A stretch of DNA of 64,000 bases from Reyranella sp. (GCF_004297265.1 NZ_SCUT01000045.1:186001-250000); one strand, 5' to 3'; shown: positions 18,021 through 26,121, counted from the stretch's first letter. Notes: generated by a model from the letters alone, not told the origin. Numbers and translations: made by a program.

Positions 18021-19004
18021 ATGTATCCGACGCGTCGCCATGTCCTGGCGCTCGCTGGCGCGGCCGGCGCAGCGCTTGCCGGACCGGCCATCGCGCAATC
18101 CGCGTGGCCCAACAAGCCCGTGCGCTTCGTCGTGCCGTTTCCCCCGGGACAGGCCGCCGATATCTTTGCGCGCCTGATGGCCGAGAAACTGTCCGAGAAG
18201 TGGAAGCAGCAGGTCATCGTCGAGAACAAGGCCGGCGGGAGCGGCATCCCGGCCACCGAGTACGGGAAGATGGCGGCGCCCGACGGCTACACGCTGATGG
18301 TCGTGTCGAGCGGCACGTTCGGCGTCAATCCCAGCCTCTATCCCGACCTGCCCTACAAGCCGCTGACCGATTTCCTGCCGATCTCCAACATCTTCCTGGT
18401 GCCGCTGGTCATCGTGGCGCATCCCAGCCTGCCGGTGAACACGCTGGCCGAGTTGATCGCGCTCGCCAAGAAGGAGCCTGGCCAGCTTTCCTACGCTTCG
18501 GCTGGCCCCGGCACCTCGCAGCATCTCGCCATGGAGCTGTTCAAGCTCAAGGCCGGGGTCGACATCGTGCACATTCCTTACAAGGGCAGCGGGCCGGCGA
18601 TGGCCGACCTGCTCGGGGGGCACGTCAAGCTGATGATGGACAGCACCGCGTCCGCGCTCAACGCCATCAAGGACGGCCGCATCAAGGCGATCGCCGTCAC
18701 GACGTCGCGCCCCGCGCCGCCGCCGCTCGACAAGATCCCGCTGATCGCCGCGACCATACCGGGCTTCAATGCCGCCGGCTGGTCGGGCCTCGCGGCCCCG
18801 GCGCGCACGCCACTGGAGATCGTGGCCAAGGTCAGCCGGGACCTGCAGACCCTGCTGAACGACGATGCGGTGATCAAGCAGATCGAGCAGCGCGCGGCCC
18901 TGCCGGCGCCGGGGACACCCATCCAGTTCGCCGAGTTCATCAAGAACGAGATCGACACCTGGGGCGCGGTGGTCAAGGCGACGGGCACCAAGCCCGGAAC
19001 CTGA
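18021..19004 (+). CDS. Bug-family tripartite tricarboxylate transporter receptor
   Basis: A 327-residue periplasmic receptor. The signal TRRHVLALAGAAGAAL has a twin-Arg motif before a hydrophobic stretch and ends at AIAQ, so export by Tat is possible. Family signatures are FVVPFPPGQAADIFAR, VENKAGGSGIPATE, PDGYTLMV and IVHIPYKGSGPAM. The start at 18021 follows GGGAGG with a spacing of 7 bp; the longer frame would add 25 residues from the intergenic region. No TctA/TctB genes accompany it. It is followed by a large palindrome (19021-19148). Confidence 0.92.
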   Translation: MYPTRRHVLALAGAAGAALAGPAIAQSAWPNKPVRFVVPFPPGQAADIFARLMAEKLSEKWKQQVIVENKAGGSGIPATEYGKMAAPDGYTLMVVSSGTFGVNPSLYPDLPYKPLTDFLPISNIFLVPLVIVAHPSLPVNTLAELIALAKKEPGQLSYASAGPGTSQHLAMELFKLKAGVDIVHIPYKGSGPAMADLLGGHVKLMMDSTASALNAIKDGRIKAIAVTTSRPAPPPLDKIPLIAATIPGFNAAGWSGLAAPARTPLEIVAKVSRDLQTLLNDDAVIKQIEQRAALPAPGTPIQFAEFIKNEIDTWGAVVKATGTKPGT

Positions 19005-19020
19005 GTTGGAAAAAAGAAGC

Positions 19021-19148
19021 CCGTCGTCTCGACCGGAGCGCCGCAGGCGCGTAGCGGAGAGACCTTCTCTCTACAAATAGGCGACCTTTGGTGGAGAGAA
19101 GGTCTCTCCACTACGCCTCGCTGCGCGAGGCTTCGGTCGAGACGACGG
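19021..19148. repeat. Long imperfect palindrome E1 between convergent genes
   Basis: The outer 15-bp arms (19021-19035 and 19134-19148, starting CCGTCGTCTCGACCG) are perfect complements. Inner 24-bp arms (19051-19074 and 19091-19114) match with two differences, and contain GGAGAGACC on one side and GGTCTCTCC on the other. The loop is about 16 nt. It fills nearly all of the gap between the Bug receptor gene and yeiH, both ending into it, so it may act as a bidirectional terminator or transcript-stability element. It contains no gene. Confidence 0.75.
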
Positions 19149-19154
19149 AGCCTC

Positions 19155-20213
19155 CTACAGCCCCGCGGCCCGCAGGCCGTAGATCAGGCCGACGACCAGC
19201 AGGCCGACGAAGATCGTCTCGGTGATGAGCAGCATCACCGGGGCCATGCCGATGCGCACCAGCGCCAGCAGCGACGTCTTCATCCCCAGCGCCGCGATGG
19301 CGGTGATGATCAGGAAGGCGGAGATCTGGCCGACGGCGTCGCGCACGGCGGCGGGAACGACGCCCAGCGAGTTCAGCGCGGCGAGCGCCAGGAAGCCGAA
19401 CAGGAAGACCGGCGGCGTCGGCCGCGCCGAGGTCTGCGGGCCGCCGCTCCGGGCGACCCACCAGGCGATGCCGGCGATGGCGGGCAGCAGCGCCGCCACC
19501 CGCAGCAGCTTGGTGATGACCGCGTCGCTCAGCACCTGCGGGCCCATCGTCTGGCCGGCGCCCGCCACCTGCGCCACATCGTGGATCGCGCCCCCCAGGA
19601 ACACGCCCATCTCGAACAGCGAGAAGCCCAGCGCCTCGCGCAGGGTGGGGTAGATCACCATCACCACGGTGCTGAGGAAGTTGACGCCCATCACGGTGAA
19701 GGCGAGGTCGCGGTCCGAATTCTCGTGCTTGGGCAGCACGGCCGACGCCGCCATTGCGGCCGCCGCGCCGCAGACGCCGGTGGCGCAGCCGGTGAGCAGG
19801 CCGAAATTCCGGTTGAGGCCGAACAGGCGCGACACCCAGGCGCCGAACACGATGGTGCAGCCGACCGCCGCCACGGCGACCACGATCGGCAGAGCACCGC
19901 CCTCGACGAGGTTGCCCAGCGTCAGCCGGGCGCCCAGCAGGGCGACGCCGATGCGGAGCAGGGTGCGGCCGGCGAATTCGAGGCCGGGCTTCAGCACGGG
20001 CCTGGCCGAGAGCGGCTGCAGCGCCATGCCGATGACCAGGGTCAGGATCAGCGGCGGCACCCACACGGCGCCGAAGCGCAGCAGGCTCCTGGTGTCGGCA
20101 TAGTAGGCGACGGCGGCGATGGCGGCGCAGAGAGCGATGCCGGGGGCGGAACGGCGGAGATTGTCAGGCGCCCAGAGCCGCGCCAGTTCGACGGCAACGA
20201 CGCTGTTACGCAT
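19155..20213 (-). CDS. YeiH family (UPF0324) putative sulfate export transporter
   Basis: A 352-residue inner-membrane protein with about ten TM helices. It matches the YeiH/UPF0324 family through PLILTLVIGMAL, LLRIGVALLGARLTLG, TGCATGVCGAAAAMAASAVL and GVFLGGAIHDVAQVAGAG. The family is annotated as sulfate or small-anion exporters, mostly without direct evidence. The start at 20213 is the first ATG that keeps the family's N-terminus; it overlaps the end of the biotinyl carrier gene by 8 bp, indicating coupling. It ends beside palindrome E1. Confidence 0.88.
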   Translation of the reverse strand: MRNSVVAVELARLWAPDNLRRSAPGIALCAAIAAVAYYADTRSLLRFGAVWVPPLILTLVIGMALQPLSARPVLKPGLEFAGRTLLRIGVALLGARLTLGNLVEGGALPIVVAVAAVGCTIVFGAWVSRLFGLNRNFGLLTGCATGVCGAAAAMAASAVLPKHENSDRDLAFTVMGVNFLSTVVMVIYPTLREALGFSLFEMGVFLGGAIHDVAQVAGAGQTMGPQVLSDAVITKLLRVAALLPAIAGIAWWVARSGGPQTSARPTPPVFLFGFLALAALNSLGVVPAAVRDAVGQISAFLIITAIAALGMKTSLLALVRIGMAPVMLLITETIFVGLLVVGLIYGLRAAGL

Positions 20214-20427
20214 CGAGCACGGCCACGAGCTGGCCTTCGCCGATCGCCTCACCTTCGTTGACCTTGATTTCCCTGATCACGCCCGCTTTGGGCGACAGAA
20301 CCGGAATTTCCATCTTCATCGATTCGAGGATCATGATCTCGCCTTCGGCCTCGATCCGATCCCCCGCCTTGACCTGGATCTTCCAGACATTGCCGGCGAT
20401 CTCCGACTTCACATTGACGACGGCCAT
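20206..20427 (-). CDS. Free-standing biotinyl (BCCP-like) carrier protein
   Basis: At 73 residues this is a minimal biotinyl/lipoyl domain. The biotinylation motif ESMKME places the modified Lys at K38, and the flanking GNVWKIQVKAGD and GVIREIKVNEGE halves have the two-fold symmetric hammerhead pattern. Such small carriers serve multisubunit acyl-CoA, urea or other carboxylases. No biotin carboxylase or carboxyltransferase is adjacent; the neighbours are YeiH (8-bp overlap) and an unknown duplicated protein 18 bp upstream. The biotin carboxylase at 42748 has its own biotinyl domain, so this carrier's partner is not in the window. Confidence 0.9.
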   Translation of the reverse strand: MAVVNVKSEIAGNVWKIQVKAGDRIEAEGEIMILESMKMEIPVLSPKAGVIREIKVNEGEAIGEGQLVAVLDA

Positions 20428-20445
20428 GCCCCAAACGTCTCCCGT

Positions 20446-21249
20446 TCAGCTTTGTCCAGACTTTTCGGCCAGTGCGCGCGCCAGTGCAAGGGCGGAGCTT
20501 CCCACCCTCGCGCCGAGCCGGTATGCGGTTGCGTTGACGTCGGAAATCGTTCCGTCCTGCAGTGTGGAACGGCCATCTCCGATGCGGGCGGATTGCGTTG
20601 CGACTGCGATGGCGGCGATGCCTTCCTTGTCGAGTTCGGGCAGTGCCAGCACCCCGCCGCGATCGGCGCCGAAGCCGGCATCGTTGAACATCAGCAGCAG
20701 TGGCCGGAACGGTGCGGTCGCCCGGTAAGAGTTGAGCGCGCCGTGACTGCCGGTCGCGACGATCCGGCCGCCATCTTCCGGCACCAGCAGCGTGGCGGAA
20801 TCGGCGCAGACGGCTCCCTCGATCATGTACCGGCTTTCGCCCTTGGCAGGCGGCATCGTGTGCGGCCACGGCGCCTGCTTCAGCAGATCGGCCGCCTCGC
20901 GGGCCGGCATGCCCGGCACCACGCCGCAGGCCGCGGCGAGCCCGTTGGCCCGGCTGATGATGCCGCGGGCGTGCAGATCGGTGCCATCGCCAATGCGGGC
21001 GCTTGCCGTCGCCACGGCCGCCATCGCCATGCCGAGCGTGTCGGCATAGGCGAGGCCGCCGACCCCGGCCTCGTCCTTGCCAATGCCGGCATCGTGGTGG
21101 ATCGCCGCGCGGCAGCCGAACTTCGCGGACATGTAGGCGGCATAGACCGCGGCGTGGCTGCCGCCGATGACGACCGCCCCGTCCGCTTCGGGCGGCAGCT
21201 TGGTCACGCTATCGAATACGAGAGTGGCGACGTCTGGAGCGAGGGGCAT
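20446..21249 (-). CDS. Unknown protein with internal duplication
   Basis: A 267-residue cytoplasmic protein I do not recognise. It consists of two similar halves, about residues 24-103 and 161-243. In each, the order is a GSH motif after a hydrophobic strand (G30-H32; G167-H169), a DAGxGxD motif (D53; D190), then SARIGDG (83-89; 220-226) and GxIS. The conserved Gly, Asp and His suggest a ligand or metal site repeated or shared at a pseudo-dimer interface. Its gene starts a minus-strand run with the biotinyl carrier and YeiH. Divergent from the DTW gene. Function cannot be named; the biotin neighbour hints at CoA or carboxylation chemistry. Confidence 0.8.
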   Translation of the reverse strand: MPLAPDVATLVFDSVTKLPPEADGAVVIGGSHAAVYAAYMSAKFGCRAAIHHDAGIGKDEAGVGGLAYADTLGMAMAAVATASARIGDGTDLHARGIISRANGLAAACGVVPGMPAREAADLLKQAPWPHTMPPAKGESRYMIEGAVCADSATLLVPEDGGRIVATGSHGALNSYRATAPFRPLLLMFNDAGFGADRGGVLALPELDKEGIAAIAVATQSARIGDGRSTLQDGTISDVNATAYRLGARVGSSALALARALAEKSGQS

Positions 21250-21274
21250 CGCGCGACCCTAGCCGGGCGGCTAT

Positions 21275-21880
21275 ATGTCGGCCATGTCGGAGACGGTGGA
21301 CAACAAGGTTTCGATCCTGGTGCTGCAGCATCCGCAGGAGCAGGACCGCGTGCTGGGTACGGCGCGCCTGCTCTGCGGCTCGCTGGCCCATGCCAGGGTC
21401 GTGGTCGGCCTGTCGTGGCGCAACCTCGCCCATGCGCTGGGCGAGCCAGCGGAACCGCGCGACTGGGGCGTGCTCTATCTCGGCTCGACGCAGGCGAAAG
21501 GGCAGGGGCCGCTGGTCGCCGTCGGCCGCAACGGCGAGCCCTTGCCCGATCAGGCGGCGGCGCGCGCCGGCCTCAAGGGCCTGATCGCGCTCGACGGCAA
21601 CTGGGCACAGGCCAAGGCCCTGTGGTGGCGCAACCCTTGGCTGACCAGGCTGCGCCGCTTCGTCGTGGTGCCGGACGGTCCGTCGCTCTACGGCGACCTG
21701 CGGCGCGAGGCACGGCCCGATGCCGTCTCGACCCTGGAGGCCGTGGCGCTTTCGCTTCAGGTGCTCGAACGCGATGCTGCAGTGCGGGAGAAACTGCTCG
21801 AACCGTTTCGCGCGCTGCTGGCAAAGGCGCGGCGCGAGGGTGTGCGGGACTCCAAACGGGATCGTCGCGTCCGGCGTTAG
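21275..21880 (+). CDS. DTW domain protein, tRNA-uridine aminocarboxypropyltransferase-like
   Basis: A 201-residue DTW-domain protein (TapT/TuaA family), which transfers the aminocarboxypropyl group of SAM to uridine in tRNA (acp3U). The opening ILVLQHPQEQDRVLGTARLL matches the family, GVLYLGST is the second landmark, and the name-giving motif appears as DGNW (107-110), with Asn in place of the usual Thr. The STLEA segment follows near residue 150. Arg/Lys-rich C-terminus. Possible starts are 21275 and 21284. It ends 20 bp before iorA on the same strand. Confidence 0.8.
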   Translation: MSAMSETVDNKVSILVLQHPQEQDRVLGTARLLCGSLAHARVVVGLSWRNLAHALGEPAEPRDWGVLYLGSTQAKGQGPLVAVGRNGEPLPDQAAARAGLKGLIALDGNWAQAKALWWRNPWLTRLRRFVVVPDGPSLYGDLRREARPDAVSTLEAVALSLQVLERDAAVREKLLEPFRALLAKARREGVRDSKRDRRVRR

Positions 21881-21900
21881 CCGCCCCTATACTTTGCGCC

Positions 21901-24054
21901 ATGCTCGACCAGCCGGCGGCCCAGCGTCCCGTCTCCCAGCGGACCAACCCGGAACGCTCCTTCACCGAGGAAGTGCGCGCGCTGCGGCTGGGCGAGGGCG
22001 AGGTCTTCCGCGGCGAGGGCATCCTCGCGGTCACCAAGGCGATCCTGCAATCCGGCGTCGCCTATGTCGGCGGCTATCAGGGTGCGCCGGTCTCGCACCT
22101 GGTCGATGTGCTGGTCGAAGCGCAGGACCTGCTGGATGAACTCGGTGTCCATCTCGAGACCTGCACCAACGAATCCTCGGCCGCGGCGCTGCTTGGAGCC
22201 TCGATCAACTATCCGATGCGCGGCTGCGTGACCTGGAAGTCGATCGTCGGTACCAACGTGGCGGCCGATGCGCTCTCCAATCTCGCTTCACCCGGCGTGA
22301 TCGGCGGCGCGCTGATCGTGGTCGGGGAGGATTATGGCGAGGGCGCCTCGGTCATCCAGGAACGCACCCAGGCCTACGCGTTGAAGTCCTCCGTCTGGCT
22401 GATGGACCCGCGCCCGTCGCTGCCGACCATCGTGCGCTGCACGGAGAAGGCCTTCGAGCTTTCCGAGGCGACCAACACGCCGGTGATGATGGAGCTGCGC
22501 ATCCGCGCCTGCCACGTCACAGGAGAGTTCGTCGCCAGGGACAACGTGCCGCCTGCCATCTCGCGCAACCGGCGCCTGGCCGAGCCCGCCGCGCACAACT
22601 ACGATCGCATTTCGCACCCGCCGTCGACCTATGCGCACGAGAAGATCAAGGTCGAGGTCCGCCAGCCCGCCGCCGAACGCTTCATCATCGAGCAGGGGCT
22701 GAACGAGCACCTTCCCGGCGAGCGCTCCGATCTCGGCATCATCGTCCAGGGCGGTATCACCAACGTGCTGGTGCGCGGTCTCGACCGGTTGGACGTCGAG
22801 GGCAGGATCCCGACCCTTGTGCTGAACGTCACGCATCCGCTGGTGCCCGACCAGATCGCCGACTTCTGCAAGGGCAAGCGCGCCGTGCTGGTCGTTGAGG
22901 AGGGCGCTCCCGACTATATCGAGCAGGCGATCCACGTGATCCTGCGCAAGCGCGACATCGACACGAAGGTCTACGGCAAGGACGTGCTGCCGATGGCGGG
23001 CGAATACACCGCCGAGGTGGTGACCGAGGGCTTGCTGAAGTTCTTCGCCCAGTCGGCCAACGACATCGACCTCAGCAAGCCGCGCGAGCGCTTCGAGGCC
23101 GCGCGTGCGGGGCGTGCCGAGGCTCAACGCCTTCTGGGCGGGCCGCTGCCGCTGCGGCCGCCGGGCTTCTGCACCGGCTGTCCCGAGCGGCCGGTCTTCT
23201 CCGCCATCAAGCTGCTCGAACGCGAGGTCGGCAAGGTCCACATTTCGAGCGACATCGGCTGCCATTCGTTCGCGACGCTGGCGCCGTTCAATCTCGGTAA
23301 TTCGATCCTGGGTTTCGGCATGTCGCTGGCCGCGGCCGGCGCGGTCGCGCCGGTGATGCAGAAGCGCACGATCTCGGTGATGGGCGACGGCGGCTTCTGG
23401 CACAACGGCCTGCTGAGCGGCGTCGCCTCGTCGATGTTCAACCGCGGCGACCGCGTGCTGGTCATCATGCAGAACGGCTACACCTCGGCCACCGGGGCGC
23501 AGTTCATTCCTAACACGTCGGGCAACCGTCGCGACGGCGAGACGACGTCGGACATTGCCGCCACCCTGAAGGCGATGGGCGTCGGCTGGCTGCGCACCAT
23601 CCGCACCTACAATGTCGGTACCATGCTCAAGACTTTGCGCGAGGCGATGAGCACCGACGACAAGGGCCTCAAGGTCATCGTCGCCGACGGCGAATGCCAG
23701 CTCGCCCGCCAGCGCCGCATCCGCCCGCAGATCGCCGCCCAGCTGAAGCGCGGCGAGCGGGTCGTGCGCACGCGCTACGGCGTCGACGACGAGGTCTGCA
23801 CCGGCGACCATTCCTGCATCCGGCTGTCGGGCTGCCCGTCGCTGGTGGTGAAGCCCAGCCCCGATCCGCTGCGCAGCGACCCGGTGGCGAGCGTCAACAA
23901 TGGCTGCGTCGGCTGCGGCCTGTGCGGCGAGGTGGCCGATGCCGCCGTGCTCTGCCCGTCCTTCTACAAGGCCGACATCGTCCAGAACGAGACTTGGTGG
24001 GATCGCCTGAAGTGGAAGGTCCGGTCGAAGGTGATCGGAGCGATGGCATGTTGA
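21901..24054 (+). CDS. iorA: Indolepyruvate ferredoxin oxidoreductase, alpha subunit
   Basis: A 717-residue thiamine-diphosphate enzyme that decarboxylates aryl-pyruvates to aryl-acetyl-CoA with ferredoxin. The N-terminal pyrimidine-type domain contains GYQGAPVSHLVD and ETCTNESSAAALLGA; the C-terminal TPP domain has MGDGGFWHNG near residue 495 and NGYTSATGAQ; a closing ferredoxin-like region carries CVGCGLCGEVADAAVLCP for a [4Fe-4S] cluster, plus further Cys in the preceding CIRLSGCP. Start at 21901: the longer in-frame opening upstream lies over the DTW gene. It is followed by palindrome E2 and then iorB, both subunits on the same strand. Confidence 0.93.
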   Translation: MLDQPAAQRPVSQRTNPERSFTEEVRALRLGEGEVFRGEGILAVTKAILQSGVAYVGGYQGAPVSHLVDVLVEAQDLLDELGVHLETCTNESSAAALLGASINYPMRGCVTWKSIVGTNVAADALSNLASPGVIGGALIVVGEDYGEGASVIQERTQAYALKSSVWLMDPRPSLPTIVRCTEKAFELSEATNTPVMMELRIRACHVTGEFVARDNVPPAISRNRRLAEPAAHNYDRISHPPSTYAHEKIKVEVRQPAAERFIIEQGLNEHLPGERSDLGIIVQGGITNVLVRGLDRLDVEGRIPTLVLNVTHPLVPDQIADFCKGKRAVLVVEEGAPDYIEQAIHVILRKRDIDTKVYGKDVLPMAGEYTAEVVTEGLLKFFAQSANDIDLSKPRERFEAARAGRAEAQRLLGGPLPLRPPGFCTGCPERPVFSAIKLLEREVGKVHISSDIGCHSFATLAPFNLGNSILGFGMSLAAAGAVAPVMQKRTISVMGDGGFWHNGLLSGVASSMFNRGDRVLVIMQNGYTSATGAQFIPNTSGNRRDGETTSDIAATLKAMGVGWLRTIRTYNVGTMLKTLREAMSTDDKGLKVIVADGECQLARQRRIRPQIAAQLKRGERVVRTRYGVDDEVCTGDHSCIRLSGCPSLVVKPSPDPLRSDPVASVNNGCVGCGLCGEVADAAVLCPSFYKADIVQNETWWDRLKWKVRSKVIGAMAC

Positions 24055-24056
24055 GC

Positions 24057-24137
24057 GCTGGGGGCGCGCCACTCCAGTGGCGCGTCATGCATTGTCGAAA
24101 TAAGAAGATCGCGCCACTGGAGTGGCGCGCCCCCAGC
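24057..24137. repeat. Perfect 28-bp inverted repeat E2 between iorA and iorB
   Basis: The arms 24057-24084 and 24110-24137 are exact reverse complements, with a 25-nt loop. Each arm also contains its own smaller imperfect palindrome around GCGCCACTCCAGTGGCGC. It begins 2 bp after the iorA stop and ends 2 bp before the iorB ATG, so it fills the whole gap and would place a very stable hairpin in the transcript next to the iorB start. A second copy of the same family lies at 26046-26121. Confidence 0.9.
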
Positions 24138-24139
24138 CC

Positions 24140-25642
24140 ATGAAGCCCATCACGATCCTGATCGGCGCGCTGGGCGGCGATGGCGGCGGCGTGTTGTGCG
24201 ACTGGATCGTCTCGGCGGCGCAGAGCCGCGGGCTCCCCGTGCAGGCGACGCAGATCCCGGGCGTCGCGCAGCGCACCGGCGCCACGACCTACTATGTCGA
24301 GGTGATGCCGGCCGGCGCCGCGCCGTCATCGGTGCTGGCGCTCAATCCGGCGATGGGCGAGGTCGACGTCGCGCTGGCGACCGAGCTGCTGGAAGCCGGT
24401 CGCATGATCTTCAACGGCTTCGTGACGCCGGATCGCACGACGCTCATCGCCTCGACCCATCGCGTGCTGGCGATCGGCGAGCGCATGGCGATGGGGGACG
24501 GCAGCTTCGACGTCGGCAAGCTGCTGCGCGCCGTGAAGGAGCGCAGTCGCGAGCAGATTCTGTTCGACATGGACCAGGCCGCCGAGGAATCCGGCGGCGT
24601 GATCAACGCGGTGCTGCTGGGCGCACTGGCCGGCTCCGGCAAGCTGCCGATTCCCGACAGTGACTTCGAAACGGCGATCCGCCATGCCGGAAAGTCGGTC
24701 GACACCAATCTCGCGGCCTTCGCCTTTGGCCGCGGCCATGCGCGCGGCGAACTGGAGCAGGCGGTGCGCGAGCATCGCAAGCGGCAGAGCGCGGCGCAGG
24801 GTGTCGAGGACCTGATCGAGCGGGCGCGACGGAGTTACCCGGCCGCCAGTCTCGATGTCGTGGAGGAGGGCATCCGCCGCCTCACGGCCTATCAGGACCG
24901 GCGCTACGCCGCGCTCTACCTCGACCGGCTCGAGACGATCGACGCGGTGGGCTCGGCCGAGCTACTGCGCGAGGTGGCGCGCCATCTCGCCGTGCGCATG
25001 TCGTTCGAGGACCTGATCCGCGTGGCCCAGGCCAAGACCTCGGCCGAGCGTCTGACGCGCGTGCGGGCCGAGGTTCGCGCCAAGGCGCACGAGCCGCTGG
25101 AGATCACCGAGCATTTCAAGCCGGGTATCGAGGAGATCGCCGCGATCCTGCCGCCATCGCTGGCGCGGCGCCTGCTGGCCTGGGGCGAGCGGACCGGCCG
25201 TCTCGGCACGACCTACTTCTCGATGCATGTGCGCACGACGACCATCCTGGGTTTCGCGCGGCTGCGCCTCGTGGCCGGCCTGCGCTGGTGGCGGCCGCGC
25301 ACCTTTCGCTATGTCGAGGAGCAGGCCGAGATCGAGCGCTGGCTGGGCCAGATCCACGCCGCCGCGCCGCTCGGCATCGATCTCGCGCGGGAGATCGCGG
25401 AGTCGGCGCGCCTGATCAAGGGCTATGGCGACACCCACAAACGCGGCCTCGGCAACTACCGCCGCATTGCCGACGCGGTGATCGCGCCGGCCCTGGCGGG
25501 GCGCCTGACCCCGCGGGCGGCGGCCGATGCCGTGGCCAATGCCCGGGTCGCGGCGCTGTCCGATCCCGAGGGCGAATCGCTCTCGAAGACACTGGCCGCC
25601 ATCGCTGCCGCCACGCCGCCGCTGCGGCAGGCGGCCGAATGA
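24140..25642 (+). CDS. iorB: Indolepyruvate oxidoreductase, beta-type subunit with DUF6537-like C-terminus
   Basis: A 500-residue protein. Residues 1-190 form the gamma/beta domain of 2-oxoacid:ferredoxin oxidoreductases (ILIGALGGDGGGVLCDWI, GVAQRTGATTYYVEV). The remaining part is the long alpha-helical C-terminal extension typical of alphaproteobacterial fused forms. It partners IorA for aryl-pyruvate oxidation. The ATG at 24140 is used; an alternative start at 24122 lies within the right arm of palindrome E2. No ribosome-binding site is visible apart from the palindrome, so initiation may depend on hairpin folding or on translation through iorA. Its stop overlaps the next ATG (ATGA). Confidence 0.88.
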   Translation: MKPITILIGALGGDGGGVLCDWIVSAAQSRGLPVQATQIPGVAQRTGATTYYVEVMPAGAAPSSVLALNPAMGEVDVALATELLEAGRMIFNGFVTPDRTTLIASTHRVLAIGERMAMGDGSFDVGKLLRAVKERSREQILFDMDQAAEESGGVINAVLLGALAGSGKLPIPDSDFETAIRHAGKSVDTNLAAFAFGRGHARGELEQAVREHRKRQSAAQGVEDLIERARRSYPAASLDVVEEGIRRLTAYQDRRYAALYLDRLETIDAVGSAELLREVARHLAVRMSFEDLIRVAQAKTSAERLTRVRAEVRAKAHEPLEITEHFKPGIEEIAAILPPSLARRLLAWGERTGRLGTTYFSMHVRTTTILGFARLRLVAGLRWWRPRTFRYVEEQAEIERWLGQIHAAAPLGIDLAREIAESARLIKGYGDTHKRGLGNYRRIADAVIAPALAGRLTPRAAADAVANARVAALSDPEGESLSKTLAAIAAATPPLRQAAE

Positions 25643-26040
25643 TCGACGTTTCGGCGCTGGCACGGCGGGACACCTTCGCGAGGACCCTCGGCGTCGATCT
25701 CGTCGAGGCCTCGCTCGGCCGGGCCGTGACGCGCGTCGCGATCGAGGAGCGCCATCTGAACTTCAACGGCGTCGGCCATGGCGGCCTCACCTTCACCCTG
25801 GCCGACGCGGCCTTCGGCTATGCCTGTAATTCGCAGGGCGTCGTCTCGGGCAGCATCGATGCGCATATCGTCTACAGCGTGGCCGTGCGGCTGGGCGACG
25901 TGCTAACGGCCACCGCGGTCGAGATCTCTCGCTCCAGCAAGGCCTCGACCTACCGCATCGACGTCGTGCGCGGTGACGGCAAGCTCGTCGCCGCCATGAC
26001 CGGCACCGCGCTGATCAGCGGCAAGCCGGTGGTCGTCTGA
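25639..26040 (+). CDS. PaaI family thioesterase
   Basis: A 133-residue hotdog-fold thioesterase. NGVGHGGLTFTLADAAFGYACNS places the conserved His at H47, with Gly-Gly after it, and the catalytic Asp at D56, as in PaaI of the phenylacetate pathway, which hydrolyses ring-hydroxylated phenylacetyl-CoA and related thioesters. It overlaps the iorB stop by 4 bp, so it is coupled. In context it would release free aryl acetate from the aryl-acetyl-CoA made by IorAB or protect the CoA pool. No paaABCDE oxygenase is here. Confidence 0.88.
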   Translation: MIDVSALARRDTFARTLGVDLVEASLGRAVTRVAIEERHLNFNGVGHGGLTFTLADAAFGYACNSQGVVSGSIDAHIVYSVAVRLGDVLTATAVEISRSSKASTYRIDVVRGDGKLVAAMTGTALISGKPVVV

Positions 26041-26045
26041 TCAAG

Positions 26046-26121
26046 GGAGCGCGCCACTCCAGTGGCGCTCATGCCTTGCTTATCGATGAAGAGCTTGAGC
26101 GCCACTGGAGTGGCGCGCTCC
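26046..26121. repeat. Perfect 26-bp inverted repeat E3, same family as E2
   Basis: The arms 26046-26071 and 26096-26121 are exact reverse complements and share the GCGCCACTCCAGTGGCGC core of E2. The 24-nt loop begins like that of E2 (TGCCTTG against TGCATTG after a shared TCA), suggesting the two copies are in the same orientation. It begins 5 bp after the thioesterase stop and ends 8 bp before the stop of the convergent GMC gene, so it may serve as a terminator for both. Confidence 0.9.

Noticed and set aside
20119..21900. In-frame extension of iorA far upstream
   Set aside because: It would read through the YeiH, biotinyl carrier, duplicated-protein and DTW genes in a wrong frame; the ATG at 21901 begins the true N-terminus.
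22288..24072. Antisense frame of nearly 600 codons opposite iorA
   Set aside because: It is the shadow of the IorA frame, with no start signal and no recognisable domain.
24057..26121. Composite transposon carrying iorB and the thioesterase gene
   Set aside because: The two palindromes bracket the pair, but there is no transposase and no visible target duplication, and iorB belongs functionally with the adjacent iorA. A dispersed repeat family explains the two copies more simply.
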